A stretch of 64,000 bases of DNA from positions 558,001-622,000 of the forward strand of contig NZ_JAPJZJ010000001.1 in NCBI RefSeq assembly GCF_028858515.1. Direction: 5' to 3'. Both the position numbers and the translations under genes were made by a program. Positions 52,747 to 62,885 of the stretch are shown here, in pieces; the stretch's first letter is position 1; every line of letters starts with the position of its first letter. Below the pieces are notes generated by a model. That model was given only the letters and a program-made list of their open reading frames with translations. It ran no database searches and was not told where the DNA came from. Source of the stretch: Aurantiacibacter sp. D1-12. Lineage in GTDB: Bacteria; Pseudomonadota; Alphaproteobacteria; Sphingomonadales; Sphingomonadaceae.

Positions 52747-53501
52747 CGCGCCTGCTGCTCGGACTCCTTGTAGGCTTCTTCCCATTGCCCGAGTTCTTGC
52801 CGTGCTTCGGTGACGAACGGACTGCGACGCAGATACCATTCAAATCCGCGTGCCAGCCACGTCCCGGGCGCCTTGAGCGGTCTACCCACCTGACACAGCA
52901 GAATGATCCGGGGCTCATCGGTGCGGTTCCAGACTTCATGTTCGTAAGTATCGTCAAAAACGGTCCATTCACCCTCCCGCCAATGTACGTACTGGTCCTC
53001 CACCTGCATGACGCAATTCTGATGATCATCCGGCACGCACAGGCCCAGGTGGGCGGTAAAGAAGCTCTTGGAGACACCGCGGTGACGAATGATATGGGCA
53101 CCGGGAGCAAGGATCGAGAAGAAGGCCGAATTGAGTTGCGGAATGCGCCGGACAAGTTCCGTCGTCCGTGGAGCGCGCGCAATGTTTTCCTCTACGGCGT
53201 TGCCATAGCCAATCAGGAAGAAGCTGCGCCATCCATCATCGGTTGCTATCCGGCGATGGTCAGCGGAAATCTTCCGAAGGGGAGGGATGGCATCTCGATG
53301 CTCGTAGATAGCCAACGCCTCGTCACGGATGGCCTCCCAGTGCACGGCTAGTTCCCGGGCCCAATCGAATTGCGATGGATCTAGCACTGGATCGTTGGGA
53401 ATCAGCGAAAAACGCGCTGCAAGATCATTCAGCTTGAAGCGATACTTCTTTAGCAATCGGTACAGCAAAGGCCGTGTTGGCAACACCTGGCCGGATGACA
53501 T
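52743..53501 (-). CDS. Aspartyl/asparaginyl beta-hydroxylase-family protein (LpxO-like)
   Basis: A 252-residue protein from the ATG at 53501 (GGGGGAA upstream). The dioxygenase core at about 100-205 contains [49 protein letters not shown] and EPRIILL, matching PF05118-type Fe(II)/2-oxoglutarate hydroxylases, which include LpxO (lipid A hydroxylation) and Asp/Asn hydroxylases. The specific substrate cannot be inferred. The N-terminus ([13 protein letters not shown]) is basic; no clear signal or span. Confidence 0.82.
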   Translation of the reverse strand: MSSGQVLPTRPLLYRLLKKYRFKLNDLAARFSLIPNDPVLDPSQFDWARELAVHWEAIRDEALAIYEHRDAIPPLRKISADHRRIATDDGWRSFFLIGYGNAVEENIARAPRTTELVRRIPQLNSAFFSILAPGAHIIRHRGVSKSFFTAHLGLCVPDDHQNCVMQVEDQYVHWREGEWTVFDDTYEHEVWNRTDEPRIILLCQVGRPLKAPGTWLARGFEWYLRRSPFVTEARQELGQWEEAYKESEQQAR

Positions 53502-53642
53502 GTCGGTTCCCCCTCGAACACCACAATCTGCGACCCACGACACAAGTGTCGCCGCATTTGCGGAGCTTGGCAAGCCCAAGCCTCCAGACAGCAAGGGCGC
53601 GACTACTGCCGCGCCCCCTATGATGCCAGTATGGCGGTTGTG

Positions 53643-54563
53643 TTACTCGTTCGGAAGGAAATCCGGCACGCTCAGATAGCGTTCGCCGGTGTCATAGTTG
53701 AACCCTATCACGCGTGATCCGGCGGGAAGGTCAGGCAACTTCTTCGCTATCGCTGCCAGCGTTGCGCCCGAGCTGATGCCCACGAGCAATCCCTCTTCAG
53801 CGGCGCAGCGGCGTGCCATCGCCTTGGCCTCTTCCGCATCGACCGGAATCGCCCCGTCGATTGACTGGGTGTGCAGGTTGCCGGGGATGAACCCTGCTCC
53901 GATTCCCTGGATCGGGTGAGGACCGGGCTGCCCGCCCGAGATAACCGGTGAAAGTTCCGGCTCGACGGCATAGGCCTTCATGCCGGACCAGCTGCTCTTG
54001 AGCTCTTCCGCACAGCCCGTCAGGTGCCCGCCGGTACCAACTCCGGTAATCAACACATCGATGGGCGCATTGGCAAAATCGGCGAGAATTTCCTTCGCCG
54101 TCGTGCGCGCATGCACTGCCGGGTTAGACCCGTTTTCGAACTGTTGCGGCATCCATGCATTGTCGAGCTCATTCACCAGCTCCTCAGCGCGCTCCAGCGC
54201 GCCCTTCATGCCCTTTTCTTTCGGCGTGAGATCGAACGTCGCACCATAGGCAAGCATCAGGCGGCGACGCTCAAGGCTCATGCTTTCCGGCATCACCAGG
54301 ATCAGCTTGTAACCCTTGACCGCCGCGACCATCGCAAGGCCAATGCCGGTGTTGCCGCTGGTTGGCTCGACAATCGTGCCACCGGGCTTCAGAGCGCCCG
54401 AGGCTTCCGCATCTTCCACCATTGCCAGCGCAATACGATCCTTGATCGAACCACCCGGGTTCGACCGTTCGCTCTTCACCCATACCTCATGGTCGGGGAA
54501 CAGGCGGGAGAGGCGGATGTGCGGCGTATTGCCGATAGATTGCAGAACGTTGTCAAACTTCAT
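53643..54563 (-). CDS. cysK: Cysteine synthase A (O-acetylserine sulphhydrylase)
   Basis: CysK makes cysteine from O-acetylserine and sulphide using PLP. The 306-residue protein has the PLP lysine about residue 41 (NPGGSIKDR), the substrate loop [13 protein letters not shown] (about 66-78), [14 protein letters not shown]-type phosphate loop and the C-terminal [28 protein letters not shown]. Length is normal. It lies 3 nt downstream of an MFS exporter gene, so the two probably form an operon. Confidence 0.94.
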   Translation of the reverse strand: MKFDNVLQSIGNTPHIRLSRLFPDHEVWVKSERSNPGGSIKDRIALAMVEDAEASGALKPGGTIVEPTSGNTGIGLAMVAAVKGYKLILVMPESMSLERRRLMLAYGATFDLTPKEKGMKGALERAEELVNELDNAWMPQQFENGSNPAVHARTTAKEILADFANAPIDVLITGVGTGGHLTGCAEELKSSWSGMKAYAVEPELSPVISGGQPGPHPIQGIGAGFIPGNLHTQSIDGAIPVDAEEAKAMARRCAAEEGLLVGISSGATLAAIAKKLPDLPAGSRVIGFNYDTGERYLSVPDFLPNE

Positions 54564-54566
54564 GGG

Positions 54567-55868
54567 TCAGGTCCCTTCTTTGGCGGACTCTTGGTTAGAT
54601 TGTGTGTGATCCTCTTCTTGCAACTCCTCAGGCGGATCGAAGGTCCGCGTGGTGCGCAAAACAGGGAAGAGCCAGGCCCACAGGCCAACGGTCAGCACGG
54701 CTCCTGCTCCGCCGATTGCAACGGCGGCCACAGGCCCGAGCAAGAAAGCAAGGCTGCCGGAGAAGAAATCGCCGAATTCATTGCTCGCACTGATAGTGAG
54801 ATGGGAAACGGAGGACACCCGGCCACGCTTCTCGTCAGGTGTATGCAGAAGGATCAGCGACTGGCGGATATAGACAGAGAACATATCCGCCGATCCCACC
54901 ACGAAAAGCAGCCCAAGGCTGAGCACCATCGAGCGCGAAAAGGCAAAGCCGATCGTGGCAAAGCCGAACACCGCAACCGCGATCAGCATCAGGGGGCCAA
55001 CGTTGGTCTTGAGCGGCCGAAAGCTGAAGAAGAGCGCAGTAGCAGTTGCACCAACCGCGGGTGCCATTGCCAATTGGCTGAGGCCAGTTGCCCCGACTTG
55101 CAGGATATCTCTTGCGAACACCGGAAAAAGCGCTGTGGCACCGGCGAGGAATACGGCGAAGAGATCAAGCGTGATGGTGCTCAACACCATCTTGTTGTGG
55201 CGTACATAAGCGAGGCCATCGCGGACCTGCTTGACCGGTGATTCCTTCGGCGCAGGTTCCCGCGGAGGCAGGTTCCTGATGAGCGTGATGCCGATCAGCG
55301 CGATCACGTAAAGCCCGCATGCGACAGCATAGGGAAGGGCGGGCGATACGACATAAAGATACCCGCCCAGTGCCGGCCCGATTATGCTGCCCGTTTGCCA
55401 GGCGATCGAGGATAGCGCGATGGCTTGCGGAAGCAATTTGGCCGGCACGAGGTTTGGGGCGAGGGCGGAATAGGCTGGCCCGGCAAAGGCGCGGACCACG
55501 CCAAGCACTATCGCGACGCCGTAGAGCAGCGGGAGAGTGATTCCATCCTGCCATGTCGCGAAGGCAAGAACGCCAGCACAGACGATTTGTCCGAGGACCG
55601 TGAGCCGTGCAAGATTTCGTCGATTGAACAGGTCTGCAACCAGCCCTGTAACCGGCGTCAGGACGAACAAAGGCACGAACTGCAAGAGGCCGATCAGCGC
55701 GAGCTGGCCCGACGCCTCGCCCACGCTCATCCCGCCATCGCGCGCCAGATTGTAGGTCTGCCACCCGATGATCAGCATCATCGCATACTGCGCCAGCATC
55801 GCGGAGAAACGCGACGCAACATAGGCGCGGAAATTGGCGATGTGGAAGGGGTGGGTGGGCTCGCTCAC
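54567..55868 (-). CDS. MFS transporter (MFS_3, EntS-like)
   Basis: A 433-residue, twelve-span major-facilitator protein. A GTG at 55868 gives VSEPTHPFHIANFRAYVASRFSA, which fits the MFS_3 N-terminus; a TTG at 55904 would add 12 residues. The motif LVADLFNRRNLAR marks the loop between spans 2 and 3. MFS_3 members include the enterobactin exporter EntS and many drug or metabolite exporters. Cotranscription with cysK could suggest a thiol-related substrate; this is only a guess. Confidence 0.85.
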   Translation of the reverse strand: MSEPTHPFHIANFRAYVASRFSAMLAQYAMMLIIGWQTYNLARDGGMSVGEASGQLALIGLLQFVPLFVLTPVTGLVADLFNRRNLARLTVLGQIVCAGVLAFATWQDGITLPLLYGVAIVLGVVRAFAGPAYSALAPNLVPAKLLPQAIALSSIAWQTGSIIGPALGGYLYVVSPALPYAVACGLYVIALIGITLIRNLPPREPAPKESPVKQVRDGLAYVRHNKMVLSTITLDLFAVFLAGATALFPVFARDILQVGATGLSQLAMAPAVGATATALFFSFRPLKTNVGPLMLIAVAVFGFATIGFAFSRSMVLSLGLLFVVGSADMFSVYIRQSLILLHTPDEKRGRVSSVSHLTISASNEFGDFFSGSLAFLLGPVAAVAIGGAGAVLTVGLWAWLFPVLRTTRTFDPPEELQEEDHTQSNQESAKEGT

Positions 55869-55931
55869 GCAAAGCCCAATGGCAGCGCACGCAGCGCTTG
55901 CCAAGCTAGCTTCAATTTAACGGTGTAAAGT

Positions 55932-56270
55932 TCAGCCGCGACGGCGCAATGCTGGATTCGGCTGCATTTCCTGGATCATTGTCTGGAAATCATCGAGGCG
56001 GATGATCCGTTCGAACTGGAAGCCAGCTCGGTCCTCGGTCACCCATATGCAATAGGCTTCGATGCGACCTACGGCAGGCAAGCGGATAATCAAACGATCA
56101 CCACGGCCGATATTCTTGATCTCATCAATCATAAAGCCGTGCGCGGAGATGTTGGAAACGTGCAGTTTCACATCACCATGCATCAGGTGTTCGGCGATAA
56201 CCGAATAGTCGACCGGATGCCGCGAAGCGCGGCGCATGTCGGTTACTGATAGTTGTGCGCCCCCAGCCAT
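55932..56270 (-). CDS. PilZ domain protein
   Basis: A 112-residue, single-domain c-di-GMP receptor candidate. The ATG at 56270 has GGGAGG upstream; a TTG at 56318 would add 16 residues. The N-terminal arginine motif is RRASRHPVDYSV (about 13-24) and the second motif is SNISAHGFMI, as in PilZ (RxxxR and D/NxSxxG). Stand-alone PilZ proteins modulate motility or polysaccharide synthesis; the target here is unknown. Confidence 0.88.
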   Translation of the reverse strand: MAGGAQLSVTDMRRASRHPVDYSVIAEHLMHGDVKLHVSNISAHGFMIDEIKNIGRGDRLIIRLPAVGRIEAYCIWVTEDRAGFQFERIIRLDDFQTMIQEMQPNPALRRRG

Positions 56271-56338
56271 ATGCTGCTGACCTCCCGATAGTTCGTTAGG
56301 AGACCCGTTTGCCAGCAAATGGTGGATTTTTTGTAAAA

Positions 56339-57571
56339 TCAGCCCGATTGCAGGATCGCGTGCTTCTTTTTTCCGAGACTTAGGCGGAATTCTGCGTCTA
56401 CGTCGGCAAGAATTAGAAAACCCGGATCTGACACGGTTTCACCGTCCAACTTCACCGCACCTTCGGCAATTTTGCGCTTTGCCTCACCATTCGATGCGGT
56501 GAAACCGAGCTCGGTAAGTACCGCACCGACACGCATGCCTTCTGCCGGAATGGCGAGCGTTGGCAGGTCTTCTCCCTTGCCGTCACCAGCAAAGGTCTGT
56601 TCGGCAGTCGCCCGGGCCGAAGCTGCCGCTTCTTCTCCGCGCACAAGCTTCGTCACTTCATCGGCGAGAATGATCTTTGCCTGGTTGATCTCGCTGCCCT
56701 CTAGCGCTTCGAGGCGGGCAATCTCATCCAGTGGCAAGTCCGTGAAAAGCTTCAGGAAGCGACCGACATCACGATCATCGGTGTTGCGCCAGAACTGCCA
56801 GAAGTCATAGGCGGGCAGCTGTGCTTCATTGAGCCATACCGCTCCAGCGGCGGTCTTGCCCATCTTCGAACCATCGGCAGTGGTGAGTAGCGGAGTCGTC
56901 AGACCATACAGCTCCCGGCCTTCCATACGGCGACCCAGCTCCATACCGTTGACGATATTGCCCCACTGATCGCTACCGCCCAACTGCAACTGGCAGTCGT
57001 AACGCCGTGCCAGCTCGACAAAGTCGTAGGCTTGAAGGATCATGTAGTTGAATTCGATGAAGGTGAGCGGTTGTTCACGATCAAGCCGCAGCTTCACCGA
57101 ATCGAATGTCAGCATGCGGTTCACGGTGAAATGCGGACCCACATCGCGCAGCAACTCGATGTAGCCGAGCTGGCTCAGCCATTCGTCATTGTTGACCATC
57201 ACCGCATCGGTCGGGCCATCTCCGAATGTCAGCAGACGCTCGAATACCGTGCGGATACCGGCGATGTTGTCGTCGATATCCTGCTCGGTCAGCATTTTCC
57301 GGCTTTCATCCTTGCCGGAGGGGTCGCCGATCTTCGTGGTGCCACCGCCCATGACTACGATAGGCTTGTGCCCCGTTTGCTGGAGTCGACGCAGCATCAT
57401 GATCTGCACGAGCGATCCGACATGCAAAGAGGGGGCCGTGGCGTCAAAACCGATATATCCGGGCACGGTTTGTCGCGCAGCGAGGGCATCCAGTCCCTCT
57501 GCGTCGGTCATCTGGTGGACATAGCCTCGCTCATTGAGCAATTGCAGCAAATCGGAATCAAACGTCGTCAT
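56339..57571 (-). CDS. tyrS: Tyrosyl-tRNA synthetase
   Basis: TyrS charges tRNA-Tyr. The 410-residue class Ic synthetase has the HIGH-like PSLHVGS (about 48-53), [18 protein letters not shown] and the KMSKS-like GSKMGKT motif, then a C-terminal S4 domain ([27 protein letters not shown]). Full length. The gene reads away from the DOMON gene (divergent, 61 nt) and is followed by PilZ after 68 nt. Confidence 0.97.
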   Translation of the reverse strand: MTTFDSDLLQLLNERGYVHQMTDAEGLDALAARQTVPGYIGFDATAPSLHVGSLVQIMMLRRLQQTGHKPIVVMGGGTTKIGDPSGKDESRKMLTEQDIDDNIAGIRTVFERLLTFGDGPTDAVMVNNDEWLSQLGYIELLRDVGPHFTVNRMLTFDSVKLRLDREQPLTFIEFNYMILQAYDFVELARRYDCQLQLGGSDQWGNIVNGMELGRRMEGRELYGLTTPLLTTADGSKMGKTAAGAVWLNEAQLPAYDFWQFWRNTDDRDVGRFLKLFTDLPLDEIARLEALEGSEINQAKIILADEVTKLVRGEEAAASARATAEQTFAGDGKGEDLPTLAIPAEGMRVGAVLTELGFTASNGEAKRKIAEGAVKLDGETVSDPGFLILADVDAEFRLSLGKKKHAILQSG

Positions 57572-57632
57572 ATCGGGGGAATTGGCGCCTTGGTTGTTGG
57601 ACTGTGGGGGCGCGTAGCACGGGGAACTCTGC

Positions 57633-58178
57633 TTGCAAACGCATGAACTGGCTTACCACGCCGCACACCCGCCACTGGCCATCCGCCGTGTCGAAGCGCG
57701 GGTGCTTTCTCTTACAGATCAGTGGCTCCGCGTACGCTGGCGCATCGATGGCCCGGGAAAACTCGTAATTCCCCCATTCGCAGGGAGAGGACGGGCCGAC
57801 AATCTCTGGCAAACGACATGCTTTGAACTCTTCATCATGCCGAAGGACGGGACGCCGGGCTATTCCGAGTTCAATCTCTCCCCTTCGGAGCGTTGGGCCG
57901 CCTACGATTTTACCGGCTATCGTGAAGGAATGAGCGAACGCGATTTTGCGCGCGAACCCGATTGCACCATGCGCACAGGGCAAGCGATGGCGATCTTCGA
58001 TGCTTCGTTGCCGCGCGTCCAGATGCCGGGTCCGCCATGCGCAATCGGCCTCGCCGCCGTGCTGGAGGAAGAAGGCGGAGTGAAGAGCTACTGGGCGCTC
58101 TCCCACACAAAGGACAAACCGGATTTTCACGATCCCTCTTGCTTCACAGCCGGACTTGCGCGAACCCGCGCTGCATGA
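57633..58178 (+). CDS. DOMON-like (MurB-associated type) carbohydrate-binding protein
   Basis: A 181-residue protein related to the DOMON/CBM9-like group that occurs next to cell-wall recycling genes. Features are [33 protein letters not shown] and [18 protein letters not shown]. The start is a TTG at 57633 with GGGGAA 8 nt upstream; the nearby ATG is out of frame. No signal peptide. ATGA overlap with the NamZ-like gene shows cotranscription and suggests a shared role with muropeptides. Confidence 0.8.
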   Translation: MQTHELAYHAAHPPLAIRRVEARVLSLTDQWLRVRWRIDGPGKLVIPPFAGRGRADNLWQTTCFELFIMPKDGTPGYSEFNLSPSERWAAYDFTGYREGMSERDFAREPDCTMRTGQAMAIFDASLPRVQMPGPPCAIGLAAVLEEEGGVKSYWALSHTKDKPDFHDPSCFTAGLARTRAA

Positions 58179-59377
58179 AATTCGGAATTGATCGTCTCCT
58201 GACAGAACCCGATCTGCGCGCGAAGCTGGATGGCAAGCGCGTGGCTCTTGTCGCCCATCCTGCATCGGTGACCGCCGATCTGACGCACAGCCTTGATGCG
58301 CTGATTGCAGCGGGCGTGAACGTCACTAGCGCGTTCGGCCCGCAGCATGGGCTCAAAGGCGATAAGCAGGACAACATGGTGGAGACTGCGGACGAGACCG
58401 ATCCTGTCTATGGCATCCCCGTGTTCAGTCTTTATGGAGAGGTACGACGCCCGACCGGACAGATGATGTCGAGCGCGGATGTCTTCCTGTTCGACCTGCA
58501 GGACCTCGGCTGCCGCATCTACACCTTCGTCACCACACTGCTTTACCTGCTGGAGGAGGCCGCGAAGCACGGTAAATCAGTGTGGGTGCTCGATCGCCCC
58601 AATCCTGCGGGCAGGCCGGTGGAGGGCACTCTGCTTTTACCGGGGCACGAAAGTTTCGTCGGCGCGGCTCCCATGCCCATGCGGCACGGTTTGACGATGG
58701 GCGAAATGGGTCACTGGTTCATTCGCCACTTCGGTCTCGATGTCGATTACCACGTCGTCACCATGCATCACTGGCTACCCGAGGGGCCAGGGCATGGCTG
58801 GCCGGAGAGCCGCATCTGGATCAATCCCAGCCCCAATGCCGCGAACGTCAACATGGCGCGCGCCTATGCCGGCACGGTTATGATAGAAGGCGCGACACTG
58901 AGCGAGGGCAGGGGGACTACCCGCCCGCTCGAGGTGCTATTCGGTGCACCCGATATCGATGCCAAGACAGTCTTGGCCGAAATGGAGCGCATTGCGCCAG
59001 AATGGCTGGCCGGGTGCGCTCTACGCGAATGCTGGTTCGAACCGACCTTTCACAAGCACTCAGGCCAACTGTGCAGCGCATTGATGGTTCACGCAGAGGG
59101 CGCGCATTACGATCACGAGGCCTTCCGGCCCTGGCGCCTGCAGGCCCTGGCATTCAAGGCTATCCGGTCACTCTATCCTGACTACGAAATCTGGCGCGGT
59201 ACGGATTTCAGATACGAATACACCAACAATGTGCTGGCGATAGACGTCATTAACGGTGGTCCAGCCTTGCGCGAATGGGTGGACAACCCCAACGCGACCC
59301 CAGAAGACTTGGATGCAATCGCATCGTCTGGCGAGGCAAGCTGGCGCGATCAGGTAGCCGACCTGCTCCTCTACTGA
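58175..59377 (+). CDS. Exo-beta-N-acetylmuramidase NamZ-like (DUF1343)
   Basis: A 400-residue DUF1343 protein. Typical blocks: VALVAHPASVTADLTHSLDAL, SAFGPQHGLKGDKQDNM, VPVFSLYGE-type IPVFSLYGEVRRPT, FDLQDLGCRIYTFVTTL, LDRPNPAGRPVEG and EGTTLSEGRGTTRP-like EGATLSEGRGTTRPLE. NamZ of Bacillus, of the same family (GH171), releases terminal MurNAc from peptidoglycan fragments. No signal peptide is seen, so action on imported muropeptides is more likely. It follows the DOMON gene with a 4-nt overlap. Confidence 0.88.
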   Translation: MKFGIDRLLTEPDLRAKLDGKRVALVAHPASVTADLTHSLDALIAAGVNVTSAFGPQHGLKGDKQDNMVETADETDPVYGIPVFSLYGEVRRPTGQMMSSADVFLFDLQDLGCRIYTFVTTLLYLLEEAAKHGKSVWVLDRPNPAGRPVEGTLLLPGHESFVGAAPMPMRHGLTMGEMGHWFIRHFGLDVDYHVVTMHHWLPEGPGHGWPESRIWINPSPNAANVNMARAYAGTVMIEGATLSEGRGTTRPLEVLFGAPDIDAKTVLAEMERIAPEWLAGCALRECWFEPTFHKHSGQLCSALMVHAEGAHYDHEAFRPWRLQALAFKAIRSLYPDYEIWRGTDFRYEYTNNVLAIDVINGGPALREWVDNPNATPEDLDAIASSGEASWRDQVADLLLY

Positions 59378-59428
59378 CAGCATACCACTCAGCAACCGCG
59401 GTTAACCCTCTCTTGCGCAATTTCGGCT

Positions 59429-60349
59429 ATGCGCGAGTCCATGAGCGAGCAAACCGCCATTGCGGCCGAGAACGGCCTGAGTGTTCCCTGCAATCTGTGC
59501 GGGGCGAGCGAGCACGAGCACCTCTTCACCAAGAAAGGCTATCACCTCGTTCGGTGCAACAGTTGCGATCTCGCCTACATTGCCAACCCCCCAGACGCAG
59601 AGGGGATCAAGGCGATCTATACCACCAGCTCGAATTACCACGAGCAATTGCTCGATTCGGGTTCGGAAGAATACCAGCGCCAACGCCGTGCTGCGCATCA
59701 GCATATGCAGATGCTACGCCACTTCCGACCGGACACGTCGGGACAACTCCTACTCGATATCGGATGCTCCTCCGGGATATTCCTCGGAGAGGCTCGTTCG
59801 ACCGGGATGGTCTGCATGGGCGCCGAGCTCTCGCCAGAGACCGCCGACTTCGCCCGGCGGCATTTTAGCTTGCCAGTTCATCAAGGCGACTGGCGCGATG
59901 CTGACTTCGCCGATGAAAGCTTCGATGTCATCACACTGTTCGACGTGATCGAGCACCTTCTCGATCCGCAGCAAGAACTCAAAGATCTGCTCCGGCTTCT
60001 GAAACCGGGCGGATTGCTGTTGCTCTCGACGCCGGACATCGATGGGCTCTTCCCGCGCGCGTCATACCCTTTGGCAAAGAAGCTCGACTACTGGCCGCAC
60101 CCGGAGCCGCCGCATCACCTGTTCCAGTTTTCGCAAAAGACCCTGTCGGCGATGGTTGGGAACGCGGGCTTCAATGTCGAAGGCGCCAAGCACACCTCGA
60201 TTGATCTCAGCTACAATTTCGGCACTCCCGAAAGCTGGAAGCAGAGCCCGAAGATGCTCGCCTACGCCGCGCTGTTCGCTCCGATAGCAGTGCTGGGACA
60301 GGCGATTGGGAAAGGTGACTGGCTTTACCTCGCTGCCACAAAACGCTGA
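59429..60349 (+). CDS. Zinc-ribbon class I SAM-dependent methyltransferase
   Basis: A 306-residue protein. An N-terminal four-Cys ribbon (CNLCG and CNSC, about residues 21-46) precedes a methyltransferase fold with motif I LLDIGCSSGIFLGEAR, FDVITLFDVIEHLLDP and LLKPGGLLLLSTPD. This domain pair is common among enzymes that methylate sugars of surface polysaccharides or natural products. ATG codons at 59429 and 59441 are possible. The target is unknown. Confidence 0.85.
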   Translation: MRESMSEQTAIAAENGLSVPCNLCGASEHEHLFTKKGYHLVRCNSCDLAYIANPPDAEGIKAIYTTSSNYHEQLLDSGSEEYQRQRRAAHQHMQMLRHFRPDTSGQLLLDIGCSSGIFLGEARSTGMVCMGAELSPETADFARRHFSLPVHQGDWRDADFADESFDVITLFDVIEHLLDPQQELKDLLRLLKPGGLLLLSTPDIDGLFPRASYPLAKKLDYWPHPEPPHHLFQFSQKTLSAMVGNAGFNVEGAKHTSIDLSYNFGTPESWKQSPKMLAYAALFAPIAVLGQAIGKGDWLYLAATKR

Positions 60350-60355
60350 AGCTGA

Positions 60356-61648
60356 TTACTGGCCCGCTGCCAGACCAATTGCCCTAGTCGAAAGCAGATC
60401 AAATTGGGACTGCTCCAGGCTGGCCTCGGGATTGTTCCAGCCCATCGAGACGACCCACCACTCACCGGCTTCATTGCGCAGCAGCCAGCTAAGGTTGAGC
60501 ACTCCGGGTTCGGAGCCTCCCTTGAAGCCAACGTAGTCCCAGTTCTCAACAGCGCCTGCATTCAGTGAAGGGCTGACCCCCATCACACCAAGCAGCGTAT
60601 CGTCGTTCGCGGACACAATGCGCTCGAACAGGCGTTCGATATCTTGGGCCGAAGCAAACCATTCGATATCAATGGCATTTGGGCCGCCGGTGAATGCGGC
60701 CATCATCTGACCCAGATCACGCTCGACACCATCAAGCGCCGCCAAAGCGGTACGACGTTCATCTTCGTCCATTGCGCGAAACGCTTCGACGTCAGCCTCG
60801 TCGCCGGACTTCAGCAGGAACATCTCGCGCGTGAACATCATCGGGAATGTCGCAGAGGGCTCGGAGTGTCCCGTGGCGACCACTTCTTCCTCGACCGTTT
60901 CACGGCCAAGCTCTGCCATCAATTGATCGGTCGCCGTGTTGTCGCTGATCGAGATCATCAGTGTTGCAAGGCTGTGCAGGGTGATCGGTGAACCCTCTGG
61001 CCAATCCTGCAACATGCCGCTCGGAAAACTCTCCTGATCGAGCGCAACAACATCGTCCCACGACCGCTCGCCTGCAGCGATGGACTGCGCAAGGGCAGAC
61101 AGAACATAGAGTTTGAAGGTGGACCCCAAAGCCATCTGGCTGTCGGTATTGTGCGCCAGCAGCGGCTCATCGGCGCCAAGACGCGTGATCAGCAGATTGG
61201 TCTCGCCGGGCAGGGCCTGAATATCCGCAAGCAGGCTATCCGCATCATCATCAACGGGCTGAATATCGTTGAGCAGGAAACCCGTAACTGCATGAGGTTC
61301 AGCTTCCTGCACGCTTACGTTGCCGCCAACCAGAGCCCGTTCAAAGCGGAAGCGAACGCGTGCGGCGGTGGGGGAAAGCGCCTCGACAGAATCCACTCCC
61401 AGATAGCTTCCGAACTGGCCCTCCAGCTGCCCAAAAATGGTCAGGAATTGCGCCTCTGGCACCGAACTACGGAAGACATCTGCAAAAACATCCGCATAGG
61501 GCAGGTCGCCACGCATAGCGGGGATCAGATCATCAATGCGTTCGACAACAGGTTCAGACGCACTCGTCGCTTCTTCCTGCGCATCCTGAGCAATGGCAGT
61601 GGCGGGAACAAGGCAAAATGCCGAAGCCGCAAGCAGAGTACGATACAT
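60356..61648 (-). CDS. Secreted class A beta-lactamase-like serine hydrolase
   Basis: A 430-residue exported protein. Signal peptide about 1-20 (ending TAIA-QD). An N-terminal domain (about 50-130) resembles the ORF12-type nuclear-transport-factor fold, then a serine hydrolase with Ser176-x-x-Lys179 (STFK), SDN at 235-237 and KGG later in place of KTG (FKGGSEPGVL). The architecture is closer to ORF12/Cpe-like serine hydrolases than to true class A beta-lactamases, so resistance activity should not be assumed. It converges with the methyltransferase gene at a 6-nt gap. Confidence 0.85.
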   Translation of the reverse strand: MYRTLLAASAFCLVPATAIAQDAQEEATSASEPVVERIDDLIPAMRGDLPYADVFADVFRSSVPEAQFLTIFGQLEGQFGSYLGVDSVEALSPTAARVRFRFERALVGGNVSVQEAEPHAVTGFLLNDIQPVDDDADSLLADIQALPGETNLLITRLGADEPLLAHNTDSQMALGSTFKLYVLSALAQSIAAGERSWDDVVALDQESFPSGMLQDWPEGSPITLHSLATLMISISDNTATDQLMAELGRETVEEEVVATGHSEPSATFPMMFTREMFLLKSGDEADVEAFRAMDEDERRTALAALDGVERDLGQMMAAFTGGPNAIDIEWFASAQDIERLFERIVSANDDTLLGVMGVSPSLNAGAVENWDYVGFKGGSEPGVLNLSWLLRNEAGEWWVVSMGWNNPEASLEQSQFDLLSTRAIGLAAGQ

Positions 61649-61740
61649 GATGGAAATCCCCCAGATTTGGCCGGTTTCGGAGGAGCTTGAACGCTGTCAG
61701 GCGCAGGGTCAATTCGGCAATCGCCAAACAACCAAGAGAT

Positions 61741-62817
61741 TCAGACGGACTTCTTACGCACGGACCAGACGAAGCCATCATACCAGAAGTGCAGCAGCGA
61801 GCAGGCGAGGAATGGCACCAGCATCAGGCGCGAATCCATCTTGGTTGCCAGATCATAGCCGAGCGCAATCACCGCAGTGAACAGTACGAATGCTGCAAAG
61901 GCCGCGCGGGTCGAAAGGCGGGTGAATTCGGTAATCCGCTTACCTTCCTGCACCCACACGATCACATAGTACTGGACCGCGTGGTGGATGTTGATCGTCG
62001 CAAAGGCGATCAGGGGTGGGAGGAAGCCCCAGGCGAGGAACGTCACCGCACCTGTCCCGGCTATCAGCGCGACTTTGTGCGGCGGGATCTTGTATCCCTG
62101 TCGTACGGCATTTCCGTAATTCACTACAGCCCAGACAATCCCGACAGCCCAGATGCCAAGAGCGATGTTGCGCAGCGGAGCATGCCCGGCCTCAAGATAG
62201 CCCGGAGCAGTCGCAAGAACTGTTAGCGGAGTGTCGGCAAAACCGGAAAGCTGGTCTGCATGCAAAACGAAGGACGCGCCGACAAAGATCGGCCCGACGT
62301 AGAGCATCCAGTTGAGCAGAAGGTCCGTCCGGCGGAGAAAGGTAGGTCCGTTACCCGCCTTGAAGTCGTAGATTCGGGCGATACCAAACGTCTGCATGGC
62401 AGAGTGGTGCACGTCCCAGAAGAAAGCCACGATCCCTGCAATGATGAAGACGGTCGGCGAAACGGCCAGCGCCGCGATCAGCACAACGGGGACCACCGTC
62501 AACCGGAAGCGATTGGCTGAAAAAACGTCCTGATTGAGGTAGGCGCGCGGCACCACGGCAACCAGATGGCCGTACGTGATCATCGTTGCGAAAAGAAACG
62601 CATAGACCGCGACTTCGGAAGAGCTGGCGCCAAGCGCAAGCTCGGTGCCTTTCAACCACAGCGCAAGGAAGCACAGTACAGCAACCGGAGCGCCCCAAAG
62701 GAGGAACGCGTCGGCGAAAGGCGTGGCAATCGCGCGTTTCGGATCGGCAAGCTTCGCAAGTGTGCGCTCTGCTGTCGCACCGTCCTGATTGTCGTTCTCG
62801 AATGGCCGCGATGCCAT
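61741..62817 (-). CDS. Multipass membrane protein with conserved His motifs, unknown function
   Basis: A 358-residue protein with about nine spans. Histidine motifs occur in YGHLVAVVPRAYLN, FWDVHHSAMQTFGIARIYD, INIHHAVQYYVIVW and LLHFWYDGFVW. Pairs of His within or near spans recall membrane di-iron hydroxylases or carotenoid oxygenases (Brp/Blh), but the exact motif spacing does not match those families as I know them. Not assigned. It lies between a serine hydrolase and DUF817. Confidence 0.8.
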   Translation of the reverse strand: MASRPFENDNQDGATAERTLAKLADPKRAIATPFADAFLLWGAPVAVLCFLALWLKGTELALGASSSEVAVYAFLFATMITYGHLVAVVPRAYLNQDVFSANRFRLTVVPVVLIAALAVSPTVFIIAGIVAFFWDVHHSAMQTFGIARIYDFKAGNGPTFLRRTDLLLNWMLYVGPIFVGASFVLHADQLSGFADTPLTVLATAPGYLEAGHAPLRNIALGIWAVGIVWAVVNYGNAVRQGYKIPPHKVALIAGTGAVTFLAWGFLPPLIAFATINIHHAVQYYVIVWVQEGKRITEFTRLSTRAAFAAFVLFTAVIALGYDLATKMDSRLMLVPFLACSLLHFWYDGFVWSVRKKSV

Positions 62818-62885
62818 AATCTCTCACCCCCGGTGAACCAATCACGGTTGGGGATAGGCAGGTTTGGTAAACAGAGAGTTTATAT

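Noticed and set aside
60356-61648. Calling the serine hydrolase a beta-lactamase resistance gene
   Set aside because: It has an extra N-terminal domain and KGG in place of KTG, more like ORF12-type hydrolases; hydrolysis of antibiotics is not supported by sequence.
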